Shown piece after piece: positions 35,181 through 45,960 of a stretch of 64,000 bases of DNA. Location: assembly GCF_000283155.1 (NCBI RefSeq), contig NW_004454171.1, positions 6,720,995 through 6,784,994 on the forward strand, written 5' to 3'. Below the pieces are notes generated by a model, which made no database searches, was not told the DNA's origin, and was given only the letters and a program-made list of their open reading frames with translations. Within the stretch, counting starts at the first letter, position 1. Each line of letters begins with the position of its first letter. Source of the stretch: Ceratotherium simum simum. Taxonomy: Eukaryota > Chordata > Mammalia > Perissodactyla > Rhinocerotidae. Position numbers and translations under genes: made by a program.

Positions 35181-35234
35181 AAATGCTCCATGAACTGCTC
35201 CATGAAATGCTCCATGAACTACTACAATGCTCCA
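35181..35234. repeat. Short minisatellite, tgctccatgaa units
   Basis: aatgctccatgaac, tgctccatgaa, atgctccatgaac and a decayed aatgctcc follow one another: about four units of 11-14 bp. Confidence 0.9.
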
Positions 35235-35239
35235 ATTAT

Positions 35240-35420
35240 AAATTCCCTACACAGCTTTTAGAGATAGGCACCATTACGAGCCCTGTTTTGCAGCGAAGGA
35301 AACTGAGATGCGGAAAAGCTAAGTAACCTGCCTAGGTAGGGTCACAGACTCGCAAGCAGTGCCGTAGGGATTGTGCACATGGTTGGATTCCAGAACCCAA
35401 GCTTTCAATTATTGTGTTAT
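35240..35420 (-). mobile_element. Antisense MIR
   Basis: gcgaaggaaactgagatgcg, aagctaagtaacctgcctag and attccagaacccaagctttc match antisense MIR. Confidence 0.75.
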
Positions 35421-35604
35421 ATTTTTTTGATATGATCAGTACTCTTGAAAACTAGCTAGTAGCTACCATGAGAGAATAATTGCCTCAAAAATATTAAGTA
35501 ATCCTTCCTGCTGATCCACTCGTTCACAGGGTTAAGCAGAGTCAAGGTGCCGCTCAGGTTAGAGCTTGACAGTGCCATCCATTGGTGAATGCCATTTTTC
35601 TGGA

Positions 35605-35815
35605 GGTAGACTAGTGTAGGAAAGTGGAAGCATCAGTAAATGGGGTCTGAATTCTGCCTCTTCTAGCTGCATGACGCTGGGGATATTATACAGTCTCTCT
35701 GAACCTCGGTTTCCTTATGTACTAAATAAAGATAATGATAGTAACCATTTCAGAGGATGCAGTGGGGATTAAGTGAAGGATGACCACAATCTTCCCTAAA
35801 TACTAGCTGTTATCG
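35605..35815 (+). mobile_element. MIR, sense
   Basis: ggggtctgaattctgcctct, agctgcatgacgctggggat, tctgaacctcggtttcctta and aagataatgatagtaaccat follow sense MIR. Confidence 0.8.
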
Positions 35816-36318
35816 TTGTTTTCTTGGGGAGGGGATAAGAAAGAATTGTGATGCTAGGTGTGGGTAGTGAAGTTGTATTCATTCTTGTGGATAAGGGATT
35901 GGTGGGGAGAGGGCAATGACTTTCACAGGTTTTCCCACCGTGATGGATTTGCAAACAGTAGTGACAAAAGTCCTCAAGCCACCTTTACAAGTTTTGCCAT
36001 AGATTGCTGGACAGTGGTCTGGATGAAAAATGATACTTCAGATCTTCGAGTAATGCATCCAGATTTGAAGTCAAGTGGTGAGACTGGAATCACCAGCACA
36101 GGGTTCAGGTTTACATAGAGGCAGATGTAGCAAAGGGGACTTGAGGCCAAGAGCACGGATTAGAGTTGTATCTAACCAGATCTGTGCAGGGAAAGCTCAT
36201 TTCAATTTCTAACTCAATGTTCAGAACACCAGTGGCCAGAGGCAAAAGCAATAGAGATATTACAGTGTGGATCAGACTCACAGTTCCTGTGTGGACTGTG
36301 TGGACTGGGGCTCCCTTT
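35816..36318. other. Unannotated stretch
   Basis: Nothing recognised. Confidence 0.5.
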
Positions 36319-36319
36319 G

Positions 36320-36550
36320 CATTCCTAGGCCTATGTTTCTTCATCTACACAATGAGGATCAGATAGTATTGACTTCAGAAGGGTCAGTGAATATTACGCA
36401 TAATGCCTTATTTATAGAAGGTACTCAAAAAATATAAGATATATTATGAAAATAAGGAAGGTGATAGTAGTGAAATGTAAGGGCTGCCTTGTTCACCACT
36501 ATATGCCAATGCCTGGCACAATACAGGTACTAAATGAATATTTTTTGCAT
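36320..36550 (+). mobile_element. MIR and L2 end fragments, sense
   Basis: tgtttcttcatctacacaat with gaggatcagatagtattgac (MIR middle), then tgccaatgcctggcacaata and caggtactaaatgaatattt (L2 3' end). Two weak adjoining fragments. Confidence 0.55.
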
Positions 36551-36721
36551 GAATGACTATTCTCTAAAGAGGTCAAAGAATCTGGTTAAAATGAACATCA
36601 AGGGGAACCACGAAGGGGAAGAGGTATCACAAGATGGACCTACAAAGCCGTGGAGGGTGGCATGTGGAAGAGAAAGTGGGTCAGCCAGTCAGCCCGGGAC
36701 CCTTCTCCTCCGATTCATCTT

Positions 36722-37026
36722 TTTTTTTTTTTTTTTGTGAGGAAGATCAGCCCTGAGCTAACATCCATGTTAATCCTCCTCTTTTTGCTGAGGAAGACTG
36801 GCTCCGAGCTAACATCGATTGCCAATCCTCCTCCTTTTTTTTTTCTCCAAAGCCCCAGTAGATAGTTCTATGTCATAGTTGCACATCCTTCTAGTTGCTG
36901 TATGTGGGACGTGGCCTCAGCATGGCCGGAGAAGCGGTGCGTCGGTGCGCGCCCGGGATCCGAACCCAGGCCGCCAGTAGTGGAGCGCCTGCACTTAACC
37001 GCTAAGCCACGGGGCCAGCCCCCTCA
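36722..37026 (-). mobile_element. Antisense ERE SINE, chimeric form, TSD attcatctt
   Basis: From poly-T it runs through two reversed tail modules, then tttctccaaagccccagtag, the tagttgctgtatgtgggacg segment, B box ccgggatccgaacccagg and the ggccagcccc end. attcatctt flanks it (36713-36721 and 37027-37035). It inserted inside the small minus-strand frame described at 36995-37291. Confidence 0.95.
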
Positions 37027-37291
37027 ATTCATCTTTACATGCCAGTTGCAAGTGCTGAACTTGGCCCTTTGGAGAATACCAGAACTTCTTCTCTCCAGAG
37101 GACCATCTCTCAGACAATTCCTCCAAGACCTTATATCCAGGATCCACAAAGTGACCATTAAAGTCCAGAGCAGTGGATGCCCCACCTTTCTGCTTCTCCC
37201 CAGAGACTGGCAGTGGGTCACTTGCTGGTCCTTTAGAATTTGGTTGCTGGTCTGGAGAGCTGTCAACTCTGAATAAAATGGCATTTGCCAT
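36995..37291 (-). other. Candidate small ORF, 3' end replaced by an ERE
   Basis: On the minus strand an ATG at 37291 (G at -3, G at +4; in-frame TAG five codons upstream) opens 98 codons beginning MANAILFRVDSSPDQQ. The first 88 codons come from non-repeat DNA; the last ten are read from the antisense ERE and stop in its head. If the ERE and one target duplication are set aside, the frame continues beyond the SINE into 36712-36681 for ten further codons and a TGA. The composition (Lys, Glu, Ser, Gly, Pro, with motifs such as DFNGHFVDPGYKVLEELS) looks protein-like, but I recognise no family. A second frame on the same strand is also open for 90 codons, which weakens the case. It could be a degraded retrocopy, an exon (ttttattcag before agttgacag; gtaaag near the SINE) or chance. 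Confidence 0.25.
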
Positions 37292-37299
37292 AGCAAACG

Positions 37300-37590
37300 T
37301 AGTCTAGATTGACCTCAGGTAGTGGGTCGAGTAATGAATGGTATGAGCAAAGCTGTTGTGAATTGTTACAAATGTGTATATATTTTTCCAGTGAGAATAA
37401 ACTTTCCAGTGAGGAGTTTCACTTTTTAAGAAACAGTTTTGAGCTGTCTTTTAAAATCAGGTAGAAGTTAAAAATGCAAGTTATGTTTTTTATCTTTTTG
37501 TTTGTTTGTTTTGAGGAAATAAATCAGGGGATTTCTTTTTTTTTTTTTTTTTAAATGTGTGGCTGTGGATTGCTAGGTGAGGTGTTATTC
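37300..37590. other. T-rich unannotated stretch
   Basis: Poly-T runs at 37537-37553 and from 37591, plus a tttgtttgtttgttt tract; no gene. Confidence 0.5.
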
Positions 37591-37809
37591 TTTTTTTTTT
37601 TTTTTTAATTTTTTATTTATTTATTTTTTTTCCCCAAAGCCCCAGTAGACAGTTGTACGTCATAGTTGCACATCCTTCTAGTTGCTGTATGTGGAACGCG
37701 GCCTCAGCATGGCTGGAGAAACGGTGCGTTGGTGTGCGCCCGGGATCCGAACCCCGGCCGCCAGCAGCGGAGTGCGCGCACTTAACCGCTAAGCCACAGG
37801 GCTGGCCCA
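37591..37809 (-). mobile_element. Antisense ERE SINE, short (AAAT)n-tailed form
   Basis: Poly-T, then ttatttatttattt, ccccaaagccccagtagaca, tagttgctgtatgtggaacg, B box ccgggatccgaaccccgg and the gctggccc end. It abuts the L1 fragment that follows. Confidence 0.95.
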
Positions 37810-37822
37810 GAGGATTTTTTAA

Positions 37823-38425
37823 ATTAAACTTTTTATTTGGAGAAAATTGTAGATTCACATGTAGTAGTAAGAAATAATACAAAGAGACCAAGGGTACTCT
37901 TTTCCCAATCCCCCCAATGGTAATATCTTGCAAAACTATGGTACAATATCACAGCTAGGATATTGACATTGATCCAATCAAGATACAAAACACTCCCCTC
38001 ACCACATGGATCCCTCGTGTTGCCTTTTATAGCCACACCCACTTCCCTTCAACTCCCACCCCTCCTTAACCCCTGGCAACCACTCCTCCATTCTATTTCT
38101 ATTTCTATTTCTACAATTTTTTCATTTCAGGAATGTTATATAAATGAAATCATACCAAATACAATCTTTTCAGATTGTCTTTTTTTCACTCTGCATAATT
38201 CTTTGGAGATTCATCCAGGTTATGTGCAGCAATAGTTCATTCTTTTTTATTACTCAATAGTCATCCCTGGTATGAAGGTACCACAGTTTGTTCAATCATT
38301 CACCCATTGAAAGACATCTAGCTTGTTTCCAGTTTTAGGCCATTATGAATAAAGCTACTATAAACATTCATGTATAGATTTTTGGGTGCACATTAGTCTT
38401 CATTTCTCTGGATTGTCACATTAGT
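37823..38425 (+). mobile_element. Old L1 3' UTR fragment
   Basis: taaactttttatttggagaa, gttatataaatgaaatcata, tcattcacccattgaaagac and tgtttccagttttaggccat appear in the order of the L1M 3' UTR. A (TTTCTA)n run at 38092-38113 lies inside it. Confidence 0.85.
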
Positions 38426-38614
38426 GAAAAATAAACTTCTTTAAGTCATTGAATATTTGGGTCTATTTGTTGCAGCATATCTATACACTCTGCCTACCTA
38501 TCCTATAACACAAATGTTTCTTCTATACTCACCACGGTAATGTTGATAGTAATTGCTCCAGGTTCTTGGATGCTTACTTACTCTGATGCAGGTATTGTAC
38601 GTAGCTACACTGTA

Positions 38615-38868
38615 ACAGTTCATAATGGTAATTGATGTTTACTGAGTACTGACCACGCACTAGACACTACTCTAAAGGCTAGATATACTAATTGATACAG
38701 TCCACAAAATCACCCTGTAAGGTGATTATAGGTACTATTTTTTCCCCACAGAGATTTAATACCTTGCCTAAGGACACAGCTAGGGAGGGCTGAAATTAGG
38801 ATTAAAACTGAGATAGACTGGTACCAGAGCCTACAATTTTAACCACTATGCTGTATTGCCTCTTTATT
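38615..38868 (-). mobile_element. Antisense MIR, near full length
   Basis: ttgatgtttactgagtactg, acgcactagacactactcta, caccctgtaaggtgattata, gacacagctagggagggctg and ttttaaccactatgctgtat cover almost the whole antisense MIR. Confidence 0.9.
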
Positions 38869-39394
38869 CTGTGAAATCATCACAAATCTCTATCAGGTTT
38901 TGGAGTTTCCAAGGAAACCCCCAATAATCAGCATCCCTCCATTCCACCACGGTTTGTATTTGTCAAAAAATAAATAGATTAAATAAGGAGTCTAAAATAT
39001 CACTTTTATTATTGATATCACTAAATTGAAGACAGCCAACAGACCTACTCATTAACTTCAGAATTAGGCAGAATTCTCCTCCCAATAAAAGAGTGTTAAG
39101 CCAGTGTAGGCTCCCACCCATGTTGCAGTCTTTCCTCAGTAAGACCAAGGACTGGAAGAACAAATGGGAACTCATGCTTTCTGTGGAGAGGCTCGCTCCC
39201 AGGAGGAAGGAAATTGATCTGTATATGCCCAGGCATTTCCCCCAAATTTGTCCTATTTGCTATTCCATCTTTCTAGAAAGTAAAGGACTAAACAGAGGCT
39301 TGGAATTACACTAGTTGAACTTCCTTTCCAGAAAACGAATTCCTTCTCCTCATAAGAATGGGGAATTAGTAATATTAGGATAAGGTTAAAGTAC
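38869..39394. other. Unannotated stretch
   Basis: Nothing recognised. Confidence 0.5.
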
Positions 39395-39530
39395 TCCCAT
39401 TTTACAAGAATTGGATGTGAGCAGAAATTATGTGGAAGAAAATTGAGGCTCAGAGAAGTCTAAAGATGTGCCCAAGATCATAAAGCGAGTTTCCAGTGTA
39501 GGCAGGACTTAACCCCGTGATGCCCTTCAC
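39395..39530 (-). mobile_element. Antisense MIR fragment
   Basis: aaaattgaggctcagagaag, gtgcccaagatcataaagcg and ggcaggacttaaccccgtga match antisense MIR. Confidence 0.75.
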
Positions 39531-40012
39531 CTTCTTAATTCTGATTACTGATATTTTCTCTCAGACAAAGGAGGAGGCATTACACTTCAACAAATTGTCT
39601 GACATGTGGCCACACACGTAAATAAATCTCAGAAAAGCTTTCAGTACCAAAGCAGGGCAGCACTCAGATACAATAATTCTTGGTTTTACTGACTAAGCTA
39701 AGTCATAATTAAAACAGACAAAAATATATCTAGAAGATATTATTTCCAAAACTTGTAACTTGTATTCTATAATATTAAAACAGAAATATAAGTGACTAGT
39801 CTTTAATCTTCTCTTTTCTACAGAAGTTTGTGAGTGGTTTTGTGTGTGCATGCACATTCACATGGTAGGAAACGTGTGGGATCCGTGACTAAATTCCATC
39901 TATTCCTCTAAGATGCCAGTTAGCTGCATCTGTGGCAAGTCTGCTGACTGGCCCTGTTCTTCTAACTGGGACACCCTGTGTCACCTACTGGAACTGCAGC
40001 CATCATTCCTAG
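39531..40012. other. Unannotated stretch
   Basis: Nothing recognised. Confidence 0.5.
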
Positions 40013-40026
40013 AAAGAAAGTATCCA

Positions 40027-40240
40027 TGAGGCCGGCCCCGTGGCTTAGCGGTTAAGTGTGCGCGCTCCGCTGCTGGCGGCCTGGGTTTGGATCCCGGGTG
40101 CGCACCGACGCACCGCTTCTCCAGCCATGCTGAGGCCACGTCCCACATACAGCAACTAGAAGGATGTGCAGCTATGACAGACAACTATCTACTGGGGCTT
40201 TGGGGGAAAAATAAATAAATAAAATCTTTAAAAAAAAAAA
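40027..40240 (+). mobile_element. ERE SINE, short form, 14-bp TSD
   Basis: ggccggccccgtggcttagc head, B box gtttggatcccgg, gctgaggccacgtcccacat, ctactggggctttgggggaa and an ataaataaataaaa tail. aaagaaagtatcca flanks it exactly (40013-40026, 40241-40254), so the copy is probably young. Confidence 0.97.
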
Positions 40241-40279
40241 AAAGAAAGTATCCACCTTTAAGTTACATCTTACAATTTT

Positions 40280-40531
40280 TGTGTGTGTGTGTGTGTGTGT
40301 GAGGAAGATCAGCCCTGAGCTAACTTCCGAAGCCAATCCTCCTCTTTTTGCTAAGGAAGATTGGCCCTGGGCTAACATCTGTGCCCACCTTCCTCTACTT
40401 TATATGGGACGCCGCCACAGCACGGCTTAGCAAGCGGGGCATTGGTGCGTGCCCGGGATCCGAACCGGCGAACCCGAGGTCGCCAAAGCAGAGCGTGCGC
40501 ATTTAACCACTGAGCCACCAGGCCAGCCCCC
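40280..40531 (-). mobile_element. Antisense ERE SINE with a (GT)10 tail
   Basis: The tail is a GT microsatellite (40281-40300) instead of poly-T, then two reversed tail modules, B box ccgggatccgaaccgg and the ggccagcccc end. acatcttacaatttt (40265-40279) and acatcttataatttt (40533-40547) are its target duplication, differing at one base. Confidence 0.95.
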
Positions 40532-40549
40532 TACATCTTATAATTTTAA

Positions 40550-41149
40550 ATTGATCTCAGACATCAGAACGAACATCAAGAAAATATGACCTTCTCAAAT
40601 TATTCTAATCTGGGATCTGAAAAATACCTGCAAGAAATGCCACTGTGGGAACAGGAGTGTTAAAATGACTGCTTCAGTGATACACAGGGCACAGGAGGCA
40701 AGCTGATGCTGGGGCCAGGAGACAGAGAGAATAGGGAGAAGGCTCTACACACCTCACATTCATGTTACATCCACAGTTTTGCTGAGATAACTGTCGTTTC
40801 TTTTTGACATAGTTATGACCTGGATGCTTGTAAAGAGAATGTTCATTCTCAGAGGACGAAGGGGAGAAGACTGCACGATGCCATTATAAAGACCAAGGCT
40901 GCATTGCACTTATTCTATTCTTCACTGTGTACATTCTGACTTTGATTATGTCTTCATTACATGTATCATACAGATCCAACTGCTTAAAAGGAAGTAGATA
41001 TATGGTGGGAAGTGAGGCTTGTTCTTTCCTTGGGCAGACAAGTCACTCAAACTGACTCAAAGTGCAATTGCAAGAGGAAATCCACTATATTTCAAGACCT
41101 AATGTACAGACTGCCAGGCCGTACTTTGGAAAAGGATGTTCAGGATAGG
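40550..41149. other. Unannotated stretch
   Basis: Nothing recognised. Confidence 0.5.
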
Positions 41150-41292
41150 AAGGAGGTTGGGAGGGAGGAATGAAAGAAAAAAAGATGAGAAGGAAAGAGG
41201 GAAAGAGATTGCAAGGGAAGGAGGAAGGGAGAAGGGAGAAGGGAGAGAGGGAAAGAGAGAGAAGATGGAAGGAAGGAAGGAAAAAAGAAAAC
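41150..41292. repeat. GA-rich low-complexity tract
   Basis: Units such as ggaagg, gaaaga and gggagaa fill the tract. It directly precedes antisense L1 sequence, where an A-rich tail would lie on the opposite strand. Confidence 0.9.
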
Positions 41293-41294
41293 CA

Positions 41295-42345
41295 TTTATA
41301 GTTCATTACTGATATAGTTGGGTTTAGACCTACCATCTTGGTATTTGTTTTCTATTTATCCCATGTGTTTTTTTGTTCCTCTAGTCTCACTGTCCTGTTT
41401 TCCTTGGATGAATAGTTTTCAGTCTTCTATTTTAGCTCCTCTATTGACTTTTAAACTATATCTCTTTGTGGTTGCTCTAGAAATTACGATGTGCATATTT
41501 AAGTTCACTGTTTCTTTTTACATAATATTATAGTACTTCATGAAGAATATAAGAACATTACAAAAATGTAATTCAATTTAACCTCTTCACAACTTAGGAT
41601 CTTGTTGTCTTATACTTTAATATACACTATAAATATAAAATTAATTACACACACACAGCCTTTAATATTTACCCATGTATTTATCCTTTCTGATTATCTT
41701 GATTCTTTCTAGGAGATCCAGGCTTTCATTTGGTGTCATTTTCCTTCAGTCTGAAAAACTTTGTTAACATTTCTTGTACTGTGGGTCTGTTAAAGGTGAG
41801 TTCTTCAGCTTTTATTTGACCTTCCTTTCTTTGACTGAAGGATACTTTCCCTGGATTTGGAGTTCTAGGTCAATTATTTTATCTTTTGACACGTTAAAGA
41901 TATTATTCCATTTTCTTCATGCTCACATTGTTTCTAGTGAGAAGTCACTTGTTATTTTTATCACTATTTGCTTTGCTCTATGTTCTCTATCTTTATTTCC
42001 TGTGGTTACTTTTAAGATTTGCTCTTTATCTTTGGTTTTTAGCAGTTTGACTACTATATACCTATGTGTCTATTTTTTTATACTTATCCTGCATTGAACT
42101 GAGCTTTTTGAATCTGTGGATTATATCTTTCAAACTTTTCTGCTGTATCTCTTTAAATATTTCTTCTGTTTTATTCTCTTTCCTTTCCTTCATGCATTCC
42201 AGTTACACGTATTTAAGATTGTTTGATATTGTCCCACAGATCTCAGAGACATTGTTTCTCCCTTTTTACTTCTCTCTCTCTCTTTCATTCCTTCTCCTTA
42301 TTTTATGGGAAAAGCATTCTATCTTTCACCACCAAGCATAATGAT
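41295..42345 (-). mobile_element. Antisense L1/HAL1-type fragment, copy A
   Basis: gatatagttgggtttagacc, tttgtggttgctctagaaat, ttgtactgtgggtctgttaa, ttccctggatttggagttct and cagttacacgtatttaagat are antisense to the ORF1 region and adjoining 3' part of old L1 or HAL1 elements. T-rich hydrophobic frames on the plus strand come from this and are not genes. Confidence 0.8.
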
Positions 42346-42349
42346 AGCT

Positions 42350-42587
42350 GGAGGTTTTTTTGTAGATACCCTTCATCAGATTGAGAAAGTTCATATCTAT
42401 TCCCAGATTGCTAAGAATTTTTATTAGGAATGGGTTTTAGATTTTGTAAAATATTTTTTCTATATTTGTGGATATGATCCAATGGTTTTTCTTTTATAGT
42501 TTGTTAATATGGAGGATCACATTGATTAATCATTGCATATCAAACCAACCTTGAATTCTTGGGAAAAAGCCTACTTGGTCATTGTGG
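42350..42587 (-). mobile_element. Antisense L1 ORF2 fragment
   Basis: cccttcatcagattgagaaa, tcccagattgctaagaattt, gtttgttaatatggaggatc and caaccttgaattcttgggaa are antisense to the L1 reverse-transcriptase region. It is cut on the right by the MaLR LTR. Confidence 0.85.
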
Positions 42588-43147
42588 CAGACAGATCTTA
42601 AAGTGGCCTCCAGGATCCCCGACTCCTGGTATTCACACTTTTGTGTCTTCTCCTCCCCTTGATTATAGGCCTTTGTGACTTGCTTCTAACCGATAAAATG
42701 CAGCAAAGGTGATGGGATGTATATGATTATGTATATGTGATTATGTGATTACACTACATAAAATTGTAGCACCCATCTTCCTGGAGTCTTTCACTCCCTT
42801 GCTGGCTTTGAGGAAGCAAATGGCCATGAAGCTTCCCTACATGGCAAAGAACTGCAGCTTGCTTCATAGAGCTGAGGACAGCTTCTGGCCAACAGCCATC
42901 AAGAAACAGAATTCTTCAGTCTTACAATCACAAAGAACTGAAATCTGCCAACAAATGCATGAGTTTGGAAGCATATCCCTCCCTAGATGAGAACCTAGCC
43001 GTGGGCAACACCTTGATTTCAGAAAAGCCAGCTAAACCATGCCCAGACTTCTGACACAGGAATTGAAAGATAATAAATGTGTGTTGTGTTTAAAACTGCT
43101 AAGTTTATGGTAATGTTGTTATGTTGCATAAGATAACTGATATAGAT
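42588..43147 (+). mobile_element. MLT1/MST-type (MaLR) 5' LTR
   Basis: tggcagacagatcttaaagt, gcctccaggatccccgactc, tgacttgcttctaaccgata, aaatgcagcaaaggtgatgg, gataataaatgtgtgttgtg and aactgctaagtttatggtaa follow the MaLR LTR order. The AATAAA signal is intact near 43071. Confidence 0.9.
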
Positions 43148-44090
43148 TTTGGTAGTGGAAATGGAGTGCTGACATAACAAATACCTAAAAATGTAGAAGT
43201 GGCTCTGGAACTGGGCAGTGGGCAGAGACCAGAAGAATTTTGAACAGCATGATGGGAAAGCCTAAACTGTCTTGGACAGACTATTAATTTCTATTTCTAT
43301 CTGGACATTAAGGATGCTGCCAGTGAGGACTCAAAAGGAAGTGAAGAACATGTTATTGGAAACTGAATGGAGGAGGATCCTTGTTAGACAGTGACAGAAA
43401 GCTTGGTACAATTGTCTTCTGCAATTACATGGAAAGAAGAACTTACAAGTCATCAATTTAGTTATCCAGGGATATTTGCAAGCAAAGTGATGAAGGTGCC
43501 ACTTGGTTTCTTCTTACTGCTTAGAATAAAATGTGTGAAGACAGAGATAAATTGAGGAAAAAACCATTGAACTAAGTGGAACCAAGACTTGATGATTTTG
43601 AAAATTCTCAGCCTCTTCAAAGGAGAAAACGTGCTAATCTTCAGAGACAGCTTCCAAACACTCTCAGAAAAGTGCAATCTAGAGAAAAAGCTGAGGGTGC
43701 GACTACACACTGGAAAGATCAAAAGGTCAGAGTATCCAGCCACACAGAGTCTTTTCAAGATATTAAGAGTGTGCCTCACAGATCTTCTCAAACCACAGAT
43801 CCTCTAGGAAATTGAAGGCCACTATCTTTCCACCATCTCAGCAGAAGCACCTGGTAGAAAAGGCCTTTTTCAGAAAGATCTGTGGGTACAGCTTTTGTCT
43901 GATGGAGTGAACCAAGGGAAAATCCATGGAAGGCACACAAAGTTCTTGAAAAAATTGTTTCAGAAACAACACTGTCAGCTTGGACTGAAAATACAGAAAG
44001 ACAAATTGAAAGGAGACTGTTGTAACCCCAAATTCTACGGTAAGAAGCAAGTCGATAAAGCTAACTCAGCTGCAAGCAAGTGTAAAATGA
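43148..44090 (+). mobile_element. MaLR internal region (broken)
   Basis: gattttggtagtggaaatgg, agaagtggctctggaactgg, ggactcaaaaggaagtgaag, catggaaagaagaacttaca and ttggtttcttcttactgctt match the familiar non-coding internal region of THE1/MST/MLT elements. No intact gag or pol frame is present. The later part (43560-44090) is more diverged. Confidence 0.75.
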
Positions 44091-44345
44091 TTCTGCACCC
44101 AATTACAATGTGGAGGGGGTGGGCTTTCCCCACACCAACAAGCAATTCTCTGACACTGGCTGGGTGTCCTACAATTCAACTCAATTCCGACACTATCTGC
44201 CTAGAGATAGCATCAGATCCCACAGGTTAAGGACTCAGCTCCACAAGACTGTCCCCATCCCACTTCAGATGCTAGTCACAAGTCCAGGTTGTCACTTGTG
44301 CTTCTGACTGACTGGCTATGGATTGGAGGTTCCAACAATACCCTC
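44091..44345 (+). mobile_element. LTR-like fragment, family uncertain
   Basis: accaacaagcaattctctga, gtcctacaattcaactcaat, cgacactatctgcctagaga and acaggttaaggactcagctc recall a class I ERV LTR. No matching second LTR is visible and it is not a copy of the 5' LTR at 42588. Low confidence. Confidence 0.4.
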
Positions 44346-45960
44346 CTTGTTTTATTTTGTTTTTCCTTTCTATAAACTAAAGATGTTGCTCCACTTCCTT
44401 CCCACCTGCATTCTTTCCAATAAGAAATCTGCTGTCATCTCTACCTTTGTTCTCCATATATAACTTGTCTTTTTTTTCTGGCTGCTTTTCATGTTTTCTC
44501 TTTATCATGGATTTATGCAATTTGATTATGATATGACTTGTACTTTTCTTTAAGTTTTTTGTGCTTGGAGTTTGTTGAGGTTCTTGGATATGTGAGTTTA
44601 TAGTTTTCCTCCAATTTGAATTTTTTTTTTTTTTTTTTTGCTATTTTTTTCCAACTATTTATTTGTGTCCCTCACTCTCTCTTCCTCTTCAAGGACTACA
44701 GTTACATGTATCTTAGTCAATTCACAGTTTTTCTACCATTCACTGATGCACTCTTCACTTCTGTACTCTTTTATCTCTTTGTATTTCATTTTGAATGGTT
44801 TCTTTCTATTGGCATGTCCTCAAGCCTACTAATCTTTTCTTCTGACATGTCTAATCTGTCATTAAAACCACCCAGGGTACTCTCATGCCAGACATTGCAG
44901 TTTTCATTTCTAAAAGTTTGACTCAGGTCTTTTTTATATCTTCCATGTCTCTACTTTATTTTTTGAGTTATGGAATACAGGTATAATAACCGTTTTAATG
45001 TCCTTTTCTATAATTTTAAGAACTATATCTGTTCTGGGTCAGTTTTGATGGACTGATCTATCTTTTTATTACGTGTCATTTTTTTCTTGCTTTTTTACAT
45101 GCTTGGCAATTTTTTATTGCATAAATTATGAATTTTACCTTGTTGGATTCTGGACCTTTTTGTATTCCTATAAATATTCCTGATCTTTATTCTGAGGTGC
45201 AATTTTGCTGCTTGAAATCAGTTTGAACTTTCAGGGTCTTACCTCTAAGATATTTTTTATGCAGGATCAGAGCAGTTTTTAATCTAGGACTGATTATTTC
45301 CCACTATTGAGACAAGACTCTTCCAAGTAATTTATAAGAGTTTCTTCTCTGGGTTGTGGGAGCAAGCATCATTTTCAGCCCTGTGTGTGCACCAGCTACT
45401 GTTCCCTCTAATATTTTCAGGTGATTTTTCCCCCCAGCCTCAGAGAAGTCAAAATGTCTCATAATTTGTATTATATGATGGACATTTTATATAAAAGAGC
45501 AATAGCAAAAGGACTAAATAATATTTCTAGGAAATGTCATGTCCCTTCTTCTGTGAGACTTCAAAATTAGAGGGCTGAGTCCATCTGATATGTTGTCAGC
45601 CTGGGTCCAAGCTTCATTTCAGTTTTGGTTTGATTCAGTTCCTCACTGGCTTCAAAGGTTTTGAGAGAGGTTAGTATTTCCCTTCAGCACATCTTAGAAT
45701 CTTAGCACCTGAGCGAGTCCAGAGATTTCTTTATGCTTTGCCCAAAGATGCCAGTTTTTCAAACCACAGGAGATCTCTGTTTGCCTTACAGCCTGGCTGA
45801 CAGGATCACTGGTGAGCTCTCCAGATCTACCCTCAAATTTCTGTCCCTCTAATACCTGGAAGCCTGGAGTGCCTGGCCCTCCTCCATTTGGTCATTGAGA
45901 GCCCACAGTGCCTCCGATGGTCTTCTCTCAGCTCCCCTGCCCTGCCCTCAGCCTTTAGAG
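44346..45960 (-). mobile_element. Antisense L1/HAL1-type fragment, copy B
   Basis: agaaatctgctgtcatctct, gcaatttgattatgatatga, tggcatgtcctcaagcctac, tatcttccatgtctctactt, ttttaccttgttggattctg and gacaagactcttccaagtaa are antisense to the ORF1 and 5' region of an old L1/HAL1. Part of it covers the same consensus segment as copy A, so it is a second insertion. A poly-T run at 44621-44639 lies within. Confidence 0.8.

Noticed and set aside
40027..40110. tRNA gene
   Set aside because: The A- and B-box-like words belong to the tRNA-derived head of ERE; the cloverleaf does not continue and the same head recurs in every copy.
41774..42341. Hydrophobic, Phe/Leu-rich plus-strand frames that look like membrane proteins
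   Set aside because: They are T-rich antisense L1/HAL1 sequence; the same artefact recurs at 44616-44921.
43462..44230. Frames of 70-111 codons inside the MaLR region
   Set aside because: MaLR internal regions are non-coding relics; frames lie on both strands and no gag or pol motif is visible.
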